The position numbers and the translations under genes were made by a program. Of a stretch of DNA of 53,348 bases, positions 1 through 8,414 are shown in pieces. The stretch is from Formivibrio sp. (GTDB taxonomy: Bacteria > Pseudomonadota > Gammaproteobacteria > Burkholderiales > Chitinibacteraceae), in NCBI GenBank assembly GCA_031291275.1, contig JARLJJ010000416.1, forward strand, positions 1 to 53,348, read 5' to 3'. The stretch's first letter is position 1; each line of letters starts with the position of its first letter. The notes beneath the pieces are model-generated. The model had not been told where the DNA came from and did not search any database. It was given only the letters and a program-made list of their open reading frames with translations.

Positions 1-141
1 ACGCCTGATTACACTCAATAACGCCACGTCGATCACTCCTGATTCTCCTACTCGTGCCCGAGTAGGTCAGTGTCTATACGTGGGTCAAAATTCAATGCAA
101 ATCTCTATGCCTAGTGGGTCAGTTTTACGTGCAAATCAACA
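1..141. mobile_element. End of an IS21-like insertion sequence (partial, no transposase gene visible)
   Basis: Two degenerate copies of a 23-bp motif of the form GTGGGTCAn(7)-ATGCAAAT / CGTGCAAAT lie at 80-102 and 114-136, 34 bp apart in the same direction. The outer copy ends in the tip TCAACA at 136-141, which reads TGTTGA from the other side. Tandem terminal repeats with a GTGGGTCA core and a TG tip are typical of IS21-family ends. The tip lies exactly where the HlyD reading frame stops resembling its family. The rest of the element lies outside the window, so the family call rests on the repeat pattern alone. Confidence 0.5.
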
Positions 142-1443
142 ACTCAGCACATATTCGATGATGCGACGGTCGCCGGTCTTGATTTCCACGTTCACCGACA
201 TGCCGGCCGACAAGAGCATTTCTTTTCCCTCGACCCCAATCGTCGATTTATCCAATGCGATTTTGGTGGAATAAATGAGACCTTTCTTTTCATCTTGAAT
301 TGCATCACGTGAGACGTGAGTCACTTTGCCGGTGACGGTGCCGTATTTGGTATATTCAAAAGCATCAATCTTGACCTCGGCACTTTGCCCTTCCTGAACG
401 AACCCCACATCCTTGTTTTCCAGAAAGGCTTCGACCTCGACGCGGTTATCCTGGGGAACAATCTGCATCAGGGGTTTGGCTGACGATACGACGCCTCCCA
501 CAGTGTGTACATCCAGTTGTTGCACCGTCCCACTGACCGGGGCAGTGAGTTTCAACAGCTTGCTGTGTGCATCCGAACGCAGGGCATCTTGCTGGGAAGA
601 TGCTGCTGCTTTACTGCCCTCGGTCAATTGGTCATAAGCAGTACGCCTAGTTTCTTCAATCAAGGCACTGCGCTGGTTTCTTGCATCCGCCAATTGACCC
701 GCAAGATCGACACGTGCCTGTTCCTTCTCCAGCCATGCATGATTGGAAACATCATGATCATTCAATAACGCCTTGTAATCGGAGGCGCGTTGCGTCGCCA
801 GGGGCAACGCTTCGCGATAGCGCGCAATGTCGCCATCGATACGCGTTAACTTCGCGACGTAATCGCGGTACTGTCCTTCCAAATGAAGGCGCTCGGCTTG
901 CCATTCATTTGCCGGAACATGATCCACCGAAGGAAACTGCGGCGAGTGGCCACCGTCAATCGCCGCGATCAAGGCCTTGGCCCGCGCGACCTGCAAAAGC
1001 GCTGTTGTGCGATCCCCTGTTGCCTTGTCCCGATCCGCATCGGATGCGCTGGTATCCAATTCGATCAGCACATCGCCTGCCTTGACCTGCTGACCTTCTT
1101 CGACATACAACGCCCTGACGCTGGCGACATCCACCGAGGCAATGGTCTTGGTATAACCGCTGGGAATGATTTTGCCGGTAGCATTGACGATGATGTCGAT
1201 TTTGCCCAGGATCGACCACGCGATCAGCACCACCACCAAGGCCATGAGAATTCTGGCCAGCAGGCGGGCAGTCGGAGAAACCGGTTTGGCTTGCAGCGAC
1301 AACGCTGCAGGCAAAAATTCGGCTTCGTGTTCCGTGAGCAATTTACCGCTGAGCTGATGACGATGCTGCCAATGGTGGGCGAAAATCGTTTTATAGCGAC
1401 GGAACAATTCAGCGTAAGCCTCTACTCGATACTTCAAGCTCAT
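136..1443 (-). CDS. HlyD-family type I secretion membrane-fusion protein, C-terminus truncated
   Basis: This is the periplasmic adaptor of a type I secretion system; it links the inner-membrane ABC exporter to a TolC-like outer-membrane channel. The protein has a cytoplasmic N-terminus, one membrane helix at about residues 61-80, a lipoyl-like half-motif at about 95-125 (VEEGQQVKAGDVLIELD), a long coiled-coil hairpin at about 130-290, and the second lipoyl half (LTAPVSGTVQQL) followed by a beta-barrel region. Family members normally continue after the IEY-LLS motif with about 15 residues ending like ESLRER. Here the chain stops at EYVLSC, where the IS21-like end begins, so the last residues appear to have been replaced. 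Its start overlaps the exporter stop by 4 bp (ATGA), so the two are translationally coupled. Whether the shortened protein works is unknown. Confidence 0.85.
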   Translation of the reverse strand: MSLKYRVEAYAELFRRYKTIFAHHWQHRHQLSGKLLTEHEAEFLPAALSLQAKPVSPTARLLARILMALVVVLIAWSILGKIDIIVNATGKIIPSGYTKTIASVDVASVRALYVEEGQQVKAGDVLIELDTSASDADRDKATGDRTTALLQVARAKALIAAIDGGHSPQFPSVDHVPANEWQAERLHLEGQYRDYVAKLTRIDGDIARYREALPLATQRASDYKALLNDHDVSNHAWLEKEQARVDLAGQLADARNQRSALIEETRRTAYDQLTEGSKAAASSQQDALRSDAHSKLLKLTAPVSGTVQQLDVHTVGGVVSSAKPLMQIVPQDNRVEVEAFLENKDVGFVQEGQSAEVKIDAFEYTKYGTVTGKVTHVSRDAIQDEKKGLIYSTKIALDKSTIGVEGKEMLLSAGMSVNVEIKTGDRRIIEYVLSC

Positions 1444-3692
1444 GCGGTGCCACCTACCGCCTGTGATTCTGAAACGTGTCGCATCGGCTGTGCCATCACA
1501 GCTTCCTCCGTCATCAGGTCTACCTGCGGATGTGCCCGCATCACATGCGGCGTGCTTTCCTGATTGCCCAACTGCAACTGATACAGATGGTTGTAGATCC
1601 CGGTTGGATTTCGGAGCAACTCGGTATGACTGCCTTGCTCCGCGATCTGTCCCCGCTCCATGACGATGATCCGATTGGCATCGCGAACTGCGGATAAACG
1701 GTGCGCAATGATCAGTACGGTTCTACCAGTACAAATTTGCCGCATGTTGTCCTGAATGATTTTTTCTGATTCGTAGTCGAGCGCGCTAGTCGCTTCGTCG
1801 AAGATCAGGATACGTGGGTTGCTAATCAGGGCGCGGGCGATGGCGATACGTTGTCGTTGTCCGCCCGACAGGCCTGTTCCATGCTCGCCAACCTTGGTGT
1901 CATAACCTTCCGGCAACTCACAAATGAATTCGTGGGCTCCGGCGAGCTTGGCCGCATCAAAAATGGCCTCGATGGGCAGTGCCGGATTGGAGAGTGCAAT
2001 GTTGTCGCGGATGCTGCGGTTAAACAGCATGTTTTCTTGCAAGACCACGCCGATCTGGTGACGCAAGGAGGCGGTATCGATAATGCCGATATCCTGACCA
2101 TCGACCAGAACCCGGCCGCGATCCGGCACGTAAAGTCGTTGTACCAATTTGGTTAGCGTTGACTTGCCTGAACCCGATCGACCCACGATACCAATCACTT
2201 CGCCCGGTACGATTTTGAGGTTGATCGCGCGGATGACATCGGGCGCATCAGGACGATAGCGGAATGACACTTGATCGAATTCGATGGCACCGGCGACACG
2301 CGGGATCCGAGTCTTTTGACCGGATACTTCGGCGCGGGCATTCAAGATGTCGCCAAGGCGACTCATGGAAATGCCCACCTGCTGGAAATCGTTCCACAAC
2401 TGCGCCAAGCGCAGAATTGGCGAAGACACCTGCCCGGATAACATATTGAAGGCGACCAATTCACCCACGGTCATCTTGCCGTCGACGACGAGACTTGCGC
2501 CGAACCACATGATGGTAGCGGTCACCAACTTGCTGACTAACGTCACCCCACCGCTGGCTAGCATGCCGACATTGGTGACCGACAAGCCCGACGCTACATA
2601 GGAAGCCAGCTGTTGTTCCCATTTATGCACCCAGCGGGGCTCAACGGCCATGGCCTTAACGGTATCGATTCCACTAATGGTCTCAACTAGGAAGGACTGG
2701 TTTTCAGCGCCGCGATTGAATTTGTCGTTCAGACGGGCACGGATGATCGGGGTGAAGACCATAGAGATTGCCATATAGAGCGGGATCGAGACGACGACGA
2801 TCAAAGTCAGCCAGGCGCTGTACCAAAGCATCACGGCCAGAAATACGAATGAAAACATCAGGTCCATTACCAGCGTAATGGCATTACCGGTCAGGAAGCT
2901 GCGAATATTCTCCAGCTCACGGATCCGAGCCACTGAATCGCCCACTCTTCTCGCCTGAAAATAGGCGATGGGTAGATTCAATAGATGTCTGAAAAGCCGA
3001 GCGCCCAACTCAACATCGATCTTGCTGCTGGTATTGGCGAAAACGTAGGTACGAATGCCTGTCAGTGTCGCTTCAAATAAGGTGGCTAGAATCAGGCCGA
3101 CAGCAATCACATTGAGCGTCTTCATGGCGTGATTGACCAGTACCTTGTCCATCACTACCTGAAAGAATAAGGGTGTCGCCAGGCCGATAAGCTGTAACAC
3201 CAACGAGATTAGCAGGACTTCACCCAGCAACCGGCGATATTTGACCACCGCCGGGATGAACCAGGAGAAATCGAATTGGGCGACATCACCTGCGTAACTG
3301 GCCTTGGAGGTAATGAAGATCAACTGTCCGGACCAGCGCGCCAGAAAGTCATTCAGACTGAGAATCGCAGGCGGTTCCCCTGGGTATTGGATTAGCAACC
3401 GAGGCTCTCTCGGGGGCGTTTCTTTCGAATTACTCGTATCACCTTGGTCGTACTTTGCCAGGATGAAAAACTTCCCGTCGCGGTCCAGCGCAATAGCAGG
3501 TAACGGGGCGCGATCCAGACGCTCAGGCGACTGCGCAACAAGTTGCGCTTTCATATCGAGTGTTTTGGCTGCCAACAATAGCTTTTCTGCGGAGAAAAGC
3601 TCATTACCGAACTCATGTTTAAGCTTGGCCTCGTCTGCAGCAATGCCGTGCAAACTGGCCATCATCAGAAGCGAACTTAAGCCGGAATCCAT
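1440..3692 (-). CDS. Type I secretion ABC exporter with degenerate C39 peptidase-like domain (HlyB/LapB type)
   Basis: Inner-membrane ATPase/permease that drives one-step export of RTX-type proteins. The 750-residue chain has an N-terminal C39-like domain (about 1-130), a six-helix ABC membrane domain (about 150-420) and a nucleotide-binding domain with Walker A GRSGSGKST, signature LSGGQRQR, Walker B ILIFDEATSALD and switch AHRLS. The C39 catalytic cysteine is absent: the segment reads DSGLSSLLMMA. The domain therefore probably binds substrate without cleaving it, as in HlyB. I chose the start at 3692 because GGGG sits just upstream; a start 27 bp earlier has no ribosome site. About 40 residues extend beyond the usual C-terminus. 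No RTX substrate gene lies in the window. Confidence 0.9.
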   Translation of the reverse strand: MDSGLSSLLMMASLHGIAADEAKLKHEFGNELFSAEKLLLAAKTLDMKAQLVAQSPERLDRAPLPAIALDRDGKFFILAKYDQGDTSNSKETPPREPRLLIQYPGEPPAILSLNDFLARWSGQLIFITSKASYAGDVAQFDFSWFIPAVVKYRRLLGEVLLISLVLQLIGLATPLFFQVVMDKVLVNHAMKTLNVIAVGLILATLFEATLTGIRTYVFANTSSKIDVELGARLFRHLLNLPIAYFQARRVGDSVARIRELENIRSFLTGNAITLVMDLMFSFVFLAVMLWYSAWLTLIVVVSIPLYMAISMVFTPIIRARLNDKFNRGAENQSFLVETISGIDTVKAMAVEPRWVHKWEQQLASYVASGLSVTNVGMLASGGVTLVSKLVTATIMWFGASLVVDGKMTVGELVAFNMLSGQVSSPILRLAQLWNDFQQVGISMSRLGDILNARAEVSGQKTRIPRVAGAIEFDQVSFRYRPDAPDVIRAINLKIVPGEVIGIVGRSGSGKSTLTKLVQRLYVPDRGRVLVDGQDIGIIDTASLRHQIGVVLQENMLFNRSIRDNIALSNPALPIEAIFDAAKLAGAHEFICELPEGYDTKVGEHGTGLSGGQRQRIAIARALISNPRILIFDEATSALDYESEKIIQDNMRQICTGRTVLIIAHRLSAVRDANRIIVMERGQIAEQGSHTELLRNPTGIYNHLYQLQLGNQESTPHVMRAHPQVDLMTEEAVMAQPMRHVSESQAVGGTA

Positions 3693-4547
3693 GACGTCCC
3701 CTGTTGGATAGTCATGCAATGACTAAGTAGTTTATTGAGTGAGGCCTGCAAAGGTGTATCCGTTGTGGAAATGACTAGTTCAGCAGTGAGTAGCGACTCA
3801 AGGGAACTTTTTAAAACCACTGGATTTTACATAGTTTCACAATTATTTGTGAAATATACACGTCAGGAATTAGTATAAATATTTACATGAATTCTTGATA
3901 AATATTGTGAGTTCTGCTTTGTACATAAGATTCACCGGCTTGAACGTGGGGTTGGGGCAAGTGGATTCATGATCAGGCAAGAGCGGACCGCGCCTGCTGG
4001 TAAAGGTTTTCGACGCGGGGATGTCAGCGGTGTAAGTGTGTGGCCGCGTTGCAGAACAGCATCGGCACTTAAAAGAGTTGATCAGGGTGATAATCGGCAA
4101 GAAGGAGAGTACATGTTATTTGCTTACACATTAAACATTAAAGTTAAATACCGTGTAAGCATAAATGGGCTGTGTAAGTTATTATTGTGTATGCCATTTA
4201 ACTATTTAGAATCTCCTGAATGGTTGCTTCAGGACTGTCGGCAGGGAAGTCCACAAGTTTTTGAACTCGGGGTCAACATCATCAGATCCTACCGTTTGGT
4301 AAGTGTGGCACTAGATGCCGTGCGGCTGGCGAAACTGGAACGAATTTCAATATTGCAAACTTTGGATACAATGTTTACAGATTTCAAATTTTGACTCGAA
4401 TACCTTTCAGTCTTTACTAAACAAAGAGATTGCAGGCTATTGATTCATAAGATGAGTAGAATTTCATGGTTAGATTGATCACACAGCTACGAGAGGGGCT
4501 AGCCAGTTCCTCTGGCTGCCCTTTGTCAATTGCTGTCTTGAATAGGC
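3693..4547. other. 855-bp AT-rich intergenic region upstream of the secretion genes
   Basis: Leader of the secretion operon followed by AT-rich sequence, clearly poorer in GC than the flanking genes between about 3830 and 4470. The only coding candidate is the small plus-strand frame listed separately at 4113-4394. I see no tRNA, no clear terminator and no IS remnant. It may be a decayed or transferred segment. Confidence 0.5.
4113..4394 (+). CDS. Hypothetical 93-residue protein (doubtful)
   Basis: I do not recognise this protein. The ATG at 4113 follows a strong Shine-Dalgarno sequence (AAGGAGAG, spacing 6-7), which is the main support. The product begins MLFAYTLNIKVKYRV, is mildly hydrophobic at the N-terminus, has three cysteines (C20, C25 and C43) and shows no known motif. 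It lies alone in AT-rich DNA between divergent neighbours. The same frame is open upstream to 3969, but without a ribosome site. It could be a real orphan gene or chance. Confidence 0.3.
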   Translation: MLFAYTLNIKVKYRVSINGLCKLLLCMPFNYLESPEWLLQDCRQGSPQVFELGVNIIRSYRLVSVALDAVRLAKLERISILQTLDTMFTDFKF

Positions 4548-5594
4548 TCATAGTTTGAAGACCCTATTCAAAAATTCGATCACGGCTTTGGCTGCCGTGT
4601 CGCGGGCAGTATGGTTTCCTTCCATAGTTGCCCCTTTGTCCGCGCAGAGCGCATCTCCGATCTTCTTTGCCATGTCTTGAGACAAGGCTTCACCGTTGCG
4701 CCGATCCCGTAATTTCATGTCTGCAATATCGAATTCAAGAGGACATCCTTCTTTGGTCTTGGAATTACGGGGTAAGTTGACCAGTCGGCTGTTATCCACA
4801 TCAAACTTGTGACGCGCACCTGGTAACACCACAAATTCAGTCGGCGTACCAACCGCATTAATGCGTTGCGCATAGCTTTGGCAATCGCTCATATACGCGT
4901 AGTCGTCAGCATCTCCATGCACAAACAACATGGGTTCCGGACTGAATGTCCCGGGTCTTGGCGTTACAGCAAGCTGCCCGGCGCAACCCCCGGTGTACAG
5001 TCCGATATGCGCGGCAAAATGCAAGCCAGAAGGGGAGGATCCTTTGATAATGGATGTAACTCCGCTGCGAACCGCGGTAATGCCTCCTCGCGAAAACCCC
5101 ATGACTGCAATGCGCGTGGGGTCAATGCGTGGATGGGTGGCTAACATGTGTAGTGCGGCGAAAGCATCGGCAGTATCAGCGGCAAAGGGGACCTGGCTTT
5201 GGTCTTCCCCTGTGGACTTGACTCCGCGAGGGTTGAAGATATCAATTACAAAGGCGGCGATCCCATGCTCGTTTAACAATTTGGCCCAATAGGTGACCTC
5301 CTCGGGGTAGACGCCACCTGAGCCATGTACCAGGACAGCAGCCGGTATCTTGATATCTGTCGGCACGTTTGACGGTAGTACAAGCTCACCTTGGGCGGTG
5401 GACGCAGGTCGAGGCCTGCTACTATGGATCAGGTCAATCACTGTTGCTGGTGTGCTGGATGCATAGCTGTACACCCCATTGCCTGGATTGCTGCTGAAAT
5501 CTGCTAAGGGAATGACAGTTTGTGCCATGGCTGCTGAGCAAATGGTGCCTATGGACAAACCGGCGATCAGAGAACGTATTATGTAAAAACGCAT
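4548..5594 (-). CDS. Secreted alpha/beta hydrolase, dienelactone-hydrolase family
   Basis: Periplasmic or secreted serine hydrolase of unknown substrate. The chosen start at 5594 gives an immediate signal peptide (MRFYIIRSLIAGLSIG ending in AMAQ) and is preceded by GGCGGAG; a start 51 bp upstream would put extra residues before the signal. The alpha/beta-hydrolase fold shows the oxyanion loop LVHGSGG, the nucleophile elbow GFSRGG at about residue 168, an acid in the HGDADDY segment and the catalytic histidine in GARHKFD. Cysteines in the C-terminal half may form disulfides, which fits export. It is a single gene without co-directional partners. Confidence 0.75.
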   Translation of the reverse strand: MRFYIIRSLIAGLSIGTICSAAMAQTVIPLADFSSNPGNGVYSYASSTPATVIDLIHSSRPRPASTAQGELVLPSNVPTDIKIPAAVLVHGSGGVYPEEVTYWAKLLNEHGIAAFVIDIFNPRGVKSTGEDQSQVPFAADTADAFAALHMLATHPRIDPTRIAVMGFSRGGITAVRSGVTSIIKGSSPSGLHFAAHIGLYTGGCAGQLAVTPRPGTFSPEPMLFVHGDADDYAYMSDCQSYAQRINAVGTPTEFVVLPGARHKFDVDNSRLVNLPRNSKTKEGCPLEFDIADMKLRDRRNGEALSQDMAKKIGDALCADKGATMEGNHTARDTAAKAVIEFLNRVFKL

Positions 5595-6013
5595 GACTCC
5601 GCCACCCAAAGACTTGAAAGTGCTGATGTATTGACTGATGGGCAATGTTACCGTCCAAAAGTATTACCCTTGTTGCAGAAAGCAACAAGGCGGTTTTGAT
5701 GCAAAAACGACCCGTGCCAGATTTAAACAATTCTAAAGGCAAAGTGGAAAATGCCTCGGTAGGCAATTATCTGGGCTATATAAACGTGATACCGTTCGCC
5801 CAGCCATCAATTTGTGCTGCGATAAACTAAATCTTTGCCGCAGAAATGGAAAAATCCCGGTCGAGAATAACGTTTCATTAGAACTGACTGGGCGAGACAA
5901 GTCAGAAAGTGAAGCCACTAGATTTGTAGTATTTGCGTAATAAGCTGACATACTGATCATGAAACCCCCTTTTTTAAAATCACACCAAGACAAGAAGAAA
6001 CCCACACACACCC
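5595..6013. other. Divergent promoter region between the hydrolase and the RIO kinase
   Basis: 419 bp between divergently transcribed genes. It must contain the promoters of both, but I could not pick a convincing -35/-10 pair. No further gene, repeat or RNA structure is evident. Confidence 0.4.
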
Positions 6014-6847
6014 ATGAAAACCCCGAAAAGACTCGCGGCGCTTGTTGAAGAAGGCCTCATCACTGAAGTGATTTCTCAGTTGATGAGTGGCAAAGAAGCC
6101 ACTGTTTATGTTGTCAGAAATGGCGAGAAAATCTGTTGCGCAAAGGTTTACAAGGAAGCGACCCAACGCAGTTTCAAAAAGAGTGCCTCTTATCAGGAAG
6201 GCCGCAAGGTAAAAAACAGTCGGCAGGCGCGTGCTATGGAGAAAGGTAGCCGCTACGGGCGCAAAATGCAGGAAGAGGTTTGGCAAAATGCGGAGGTCGA
6301 TGCACTGTACAAACTGGCCTCGGCTGGCGTACGAGTACCTCAACCGCACATCTGTTTTGAAGGTGTATTGCTGATGGATTTGGTGGTTGATGCTGACGGC
6401 AATCCCGCGCCGCGTCTAAATGATGTTGAGTTAAGCGAAGAACTGGCGTTGGAGTACCACACCCTGCTGGTTAATCAAGTGGTGCGGATGCTTTGCGCTG
6501 GCATCGTGCATGGCGATCTTTCCGAATACAACATCCTCGTTGGTGAAGAAGGGCCCGTCATTATCGATTTGCCGCAGGCTATCGATGCGGCAGGGAATAG
6601 CTGCGCGTTCGACATGTTAGAGCGTGATGTAAACAATCTGAAAACCTATTTCGGTGCTTTTGCCCCAAGGCTTAAAGACACGCAATTTGGTAAAGAAATA
6701 TGGGCATTGTATGAAAGTGGCTTGCTGACTCCGGAGCAAGCGCTAACAGGACATGTCGAGCTTGACGAACATATTGCCGACGTTGATGCAGTTCTTCTGC
6801 AGGTTGAATTGGCCATTGAGGAAGAAGTCATGCGCCGAATGGGATAG
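6014..6847 (+). CDS. RIO1-family atypical serine kinase
   Basis: Cytoplasmic protein kinase-like enzyme of the RIO family. The 277 residues carry the RIO nucleotide loop SGKEATVY (about 25-32), the lysine in CCAKVYKEA, the catalytic loop HGDLSEYNIL near residue 165 and the metal-binding loop IIDLPQAID, which stands in for the usual DFG motif. The length fits bacterial RIO1-like kinases. Its substrate is unknown; in other bacteria these genes are annotated only as regulatory or stress-linked kinases. No clear Shine-Dalgarno sequence precedes the ATG. It is monocistronic and converges on the hydroxylase-like gene. Confidence 0.88.
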   Translation: MKTPKRLAALVEEGLITEVISQLMSGKEATVYVVRNGEKICCAKVYKEATQRSFKKSASYQEGRKVKNSRQARAMEKGSRYGRKMQEEVWQNAEVDALYKLASAGVRVPQPHICFEGVLLMDLVVDADGNPAPRLNDVELSEELALEYHTLLVNQVVRMLCAGIVHGDLSEYNILVGEEGPVIIDLPQAIDAAGNSCAFDMLERDVNNLKTYFGAFAPRLKDTQFGKEIWALYESGLLTPEQALTGHVELDEHIADVDAVLLQVELAIEEEVMRRMG

Positions 6848-6949
6848 ATGGATATGTCCGGACAAAAAAGCGCCTTGATTGAAACAATACACTTTGGCAC
6901 CCACTCATTTCACATGAATCTTTGCAGCAGACACCAACAATCTCTGAGG

Positions 6950-7528
6950 TTAGCGATGTTCTCTGAGTGGGGATACGGGTATCGAGGGCGTGCTGCCAAA
7001 TACATGATCCCAGAAAGCACAAGTCACGCCGTAACAACCAGGCCGATCAATATTGTGATGGTGCAGGGCATGCCAGAGCTTGCGTTGTTTCAACCAGTTA
7101 CTCTTGGCACGCCAATGATGGATGGCGTGATGCGTGACCGAGTAAGCCAGGTAACCGATTAAGACGCCAAGGGTCAATGCACTGGCAAACCACCGATTTC
7201 CAGACAGGAGCGCTGGAAAGAAGACCAGTGAAACAATTAATGATGCACTCAGGAGCGTTGGGGTACAGATGAGTGCGTTTGGTCTTTGATGGTGTTGTGC
7301 ATGCCAACGAGAAAACGGCTGCAAGCCATGTAACACGTAGCGGTGCAAGATGTACTCGATGATGGTCCAGCTGCTTAAACCTAACAAAACGAAAAACAAG
7401 ATATCCAACCACTGACCTCTGGGGCCATTGATCATCAGGAAACATGCCAACAAAAACACGGCCAAGCCATACAGCACAAAGTCGGCAAAGTAGGCGGTCT
7501 TACTATGTTCCAGAGAAAAGAGACCCAT
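6950..7528 (-). CDS. Membrane fatty acid hydroxylase / sterol desaturase superfamily protein
   Basis: Predicted integral-membrane di-iron oxygenase acting on a lipid. It shows the histidine clusters of the superfamily: HRYVLH, HAQHH, HHAIHH and HALHHH, which together form the di-iron site. Hydrophobic segments surround them. The start at 7528 is preceded by AAGGAAA. A longer reading from 7657 would add 43 mostly basic residues, which is unusual for this fold and lacks a good ribosome site, although it cannot be excluded. The lipid substrate is unknown. Confidence 0.75.
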   Translation of the reverse strand: MGLFSLEHSKTAYFADFVLYGLAVFLLACFLMINGPRGQWLDILFFVLLGLSSWTIIEYILHRYVLHGLQPFSRWHAQHHQRPNALICTPTLLSASLIVSLVFFPALLSGNRWFASALTLGVLIGYLAYSVTHHAIHHWRAKSNWLKQRKLWHALHHHNIDRPGCYGVTCAFWDHVFGSTPSIPVSPLREHR

Positions 7529-7770
7529 GAATTTCCTTAATGCGCCCTTGTCGGCCTCGAACCGGATTTGCGTACCACCCTTTGCAGTTCTTGGCTTGTC
7601 GCGCGTTGCAGTTCGTTTGTTGTTGAACACAAAAAGTACTTTAGTTACCTTTAACATAGCTTAGAACAATAAAGTTAAGCGGGAGTTATTTTCCTATCGC
7701 ACTGATAAGCAAGAAATTTTTATTTAATAAAATCTGCAAAAAGGCAGTCCATGCGGGTTTTTAGAGTAAT

Positions 7771-7794
7771 GAAGGCCGCCTTCTGGCGGCCTTC
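7771..7794 (-). terminator. Hairpin downstream of the cytochrome b562 gene
   Basis: A perfect 10-bp stem (GAAGGCCGCC with its complement) closes a TTCT loop. It lies 21 bp after the cytochrome b562 stop. The T-run is weak on either strand, so it may stop transcription only partly or protect the mRNA end. Confidence 0.6.
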
Positions 7795-7815
7795 TTGCTA
7801 CTTGATTATGGCTGC

Positions 7816-8202
7816 TCAGACACCAAGCTTTTTGTGATACTCACCGCGTAGCGCCTTGATTTTTCCCAGCGATGCCTTGGCTTCATCATATTTGCCTGTT
7901 TCTGCCAGCGTCACTGAGTTATCAATTTCTGACAGCAGTTTCCCCATGCCATCCAGGTAGGTTTTTTCGTCGTTACTCGGTTGTTTAACCGCTTGGACCT
8001 CGGCTTGCGTTTTTTTAACGGCATCACGCAAGGCAATCAATTCAGTTTTTAGTGCCGAAATATCTTTGGCGGAACTCGCAGCCTTGAAATGGGTATTAAT
8101 CGATTTCATTGCAGGTTTGACGTTCACGTCAGCAAAGGCTGATGGAATAGCGATAGCTGAACAAAAGAGGGCGCAAGCTAGAATTGACAACAGTTTTTTC
8201 AT
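7816..8202 (-). CDS. cybC: Cytochrome b562 (periplasmic four-helix heme protein)
   Basis: Small soluble periplasmic electron carrier. Residues 1-24 form a signal peptide ending in SAFA. The mature part, about 104 residues, is helical and has the two heme ligands in family positions: Met32 (segment KPAMKSINTHFK, near mature residue 8) and His123 in the C-terminal motif RGEYHKKLGV, which matches the family ending RNAYHQKYR. It binds heme b non-covalently and has no CxxCH. The electron partner is unknown. It appears to be a single gene between terminator-like hairpins. Confidence 0.85.
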   Translation of the reverse strand: MKKLLSILACALFCSAIAIPSAFADVNVKPAMKSINTHFKAASSAKDISALKTELIALRDAVKKTQAEVQAVKQPSNDEKTYLDGMGKLLSEIDNSVTLAETGKYDEAKASLGKIKALRGEYHKKLGV

Positions 8203-8414
8203 AATTACTCCAATAGGATGGCGAAGGTAAGAGGTAAAGGTTTTCGGATAAGAGCGTGTCGCTTGTCGTGCTTTCGATAAAGTTTCCTTTCCGAGTCCGT
8301 CGGATAATCACATTGTTTGCAACTCATGGTCGGCGTGCCTAAACGGGATTGCAAATTGTCATCACGTTGTAGACGATCACGCTTGTGACCAGTTGATAAC
8401 GCCAATTGTTCCTG

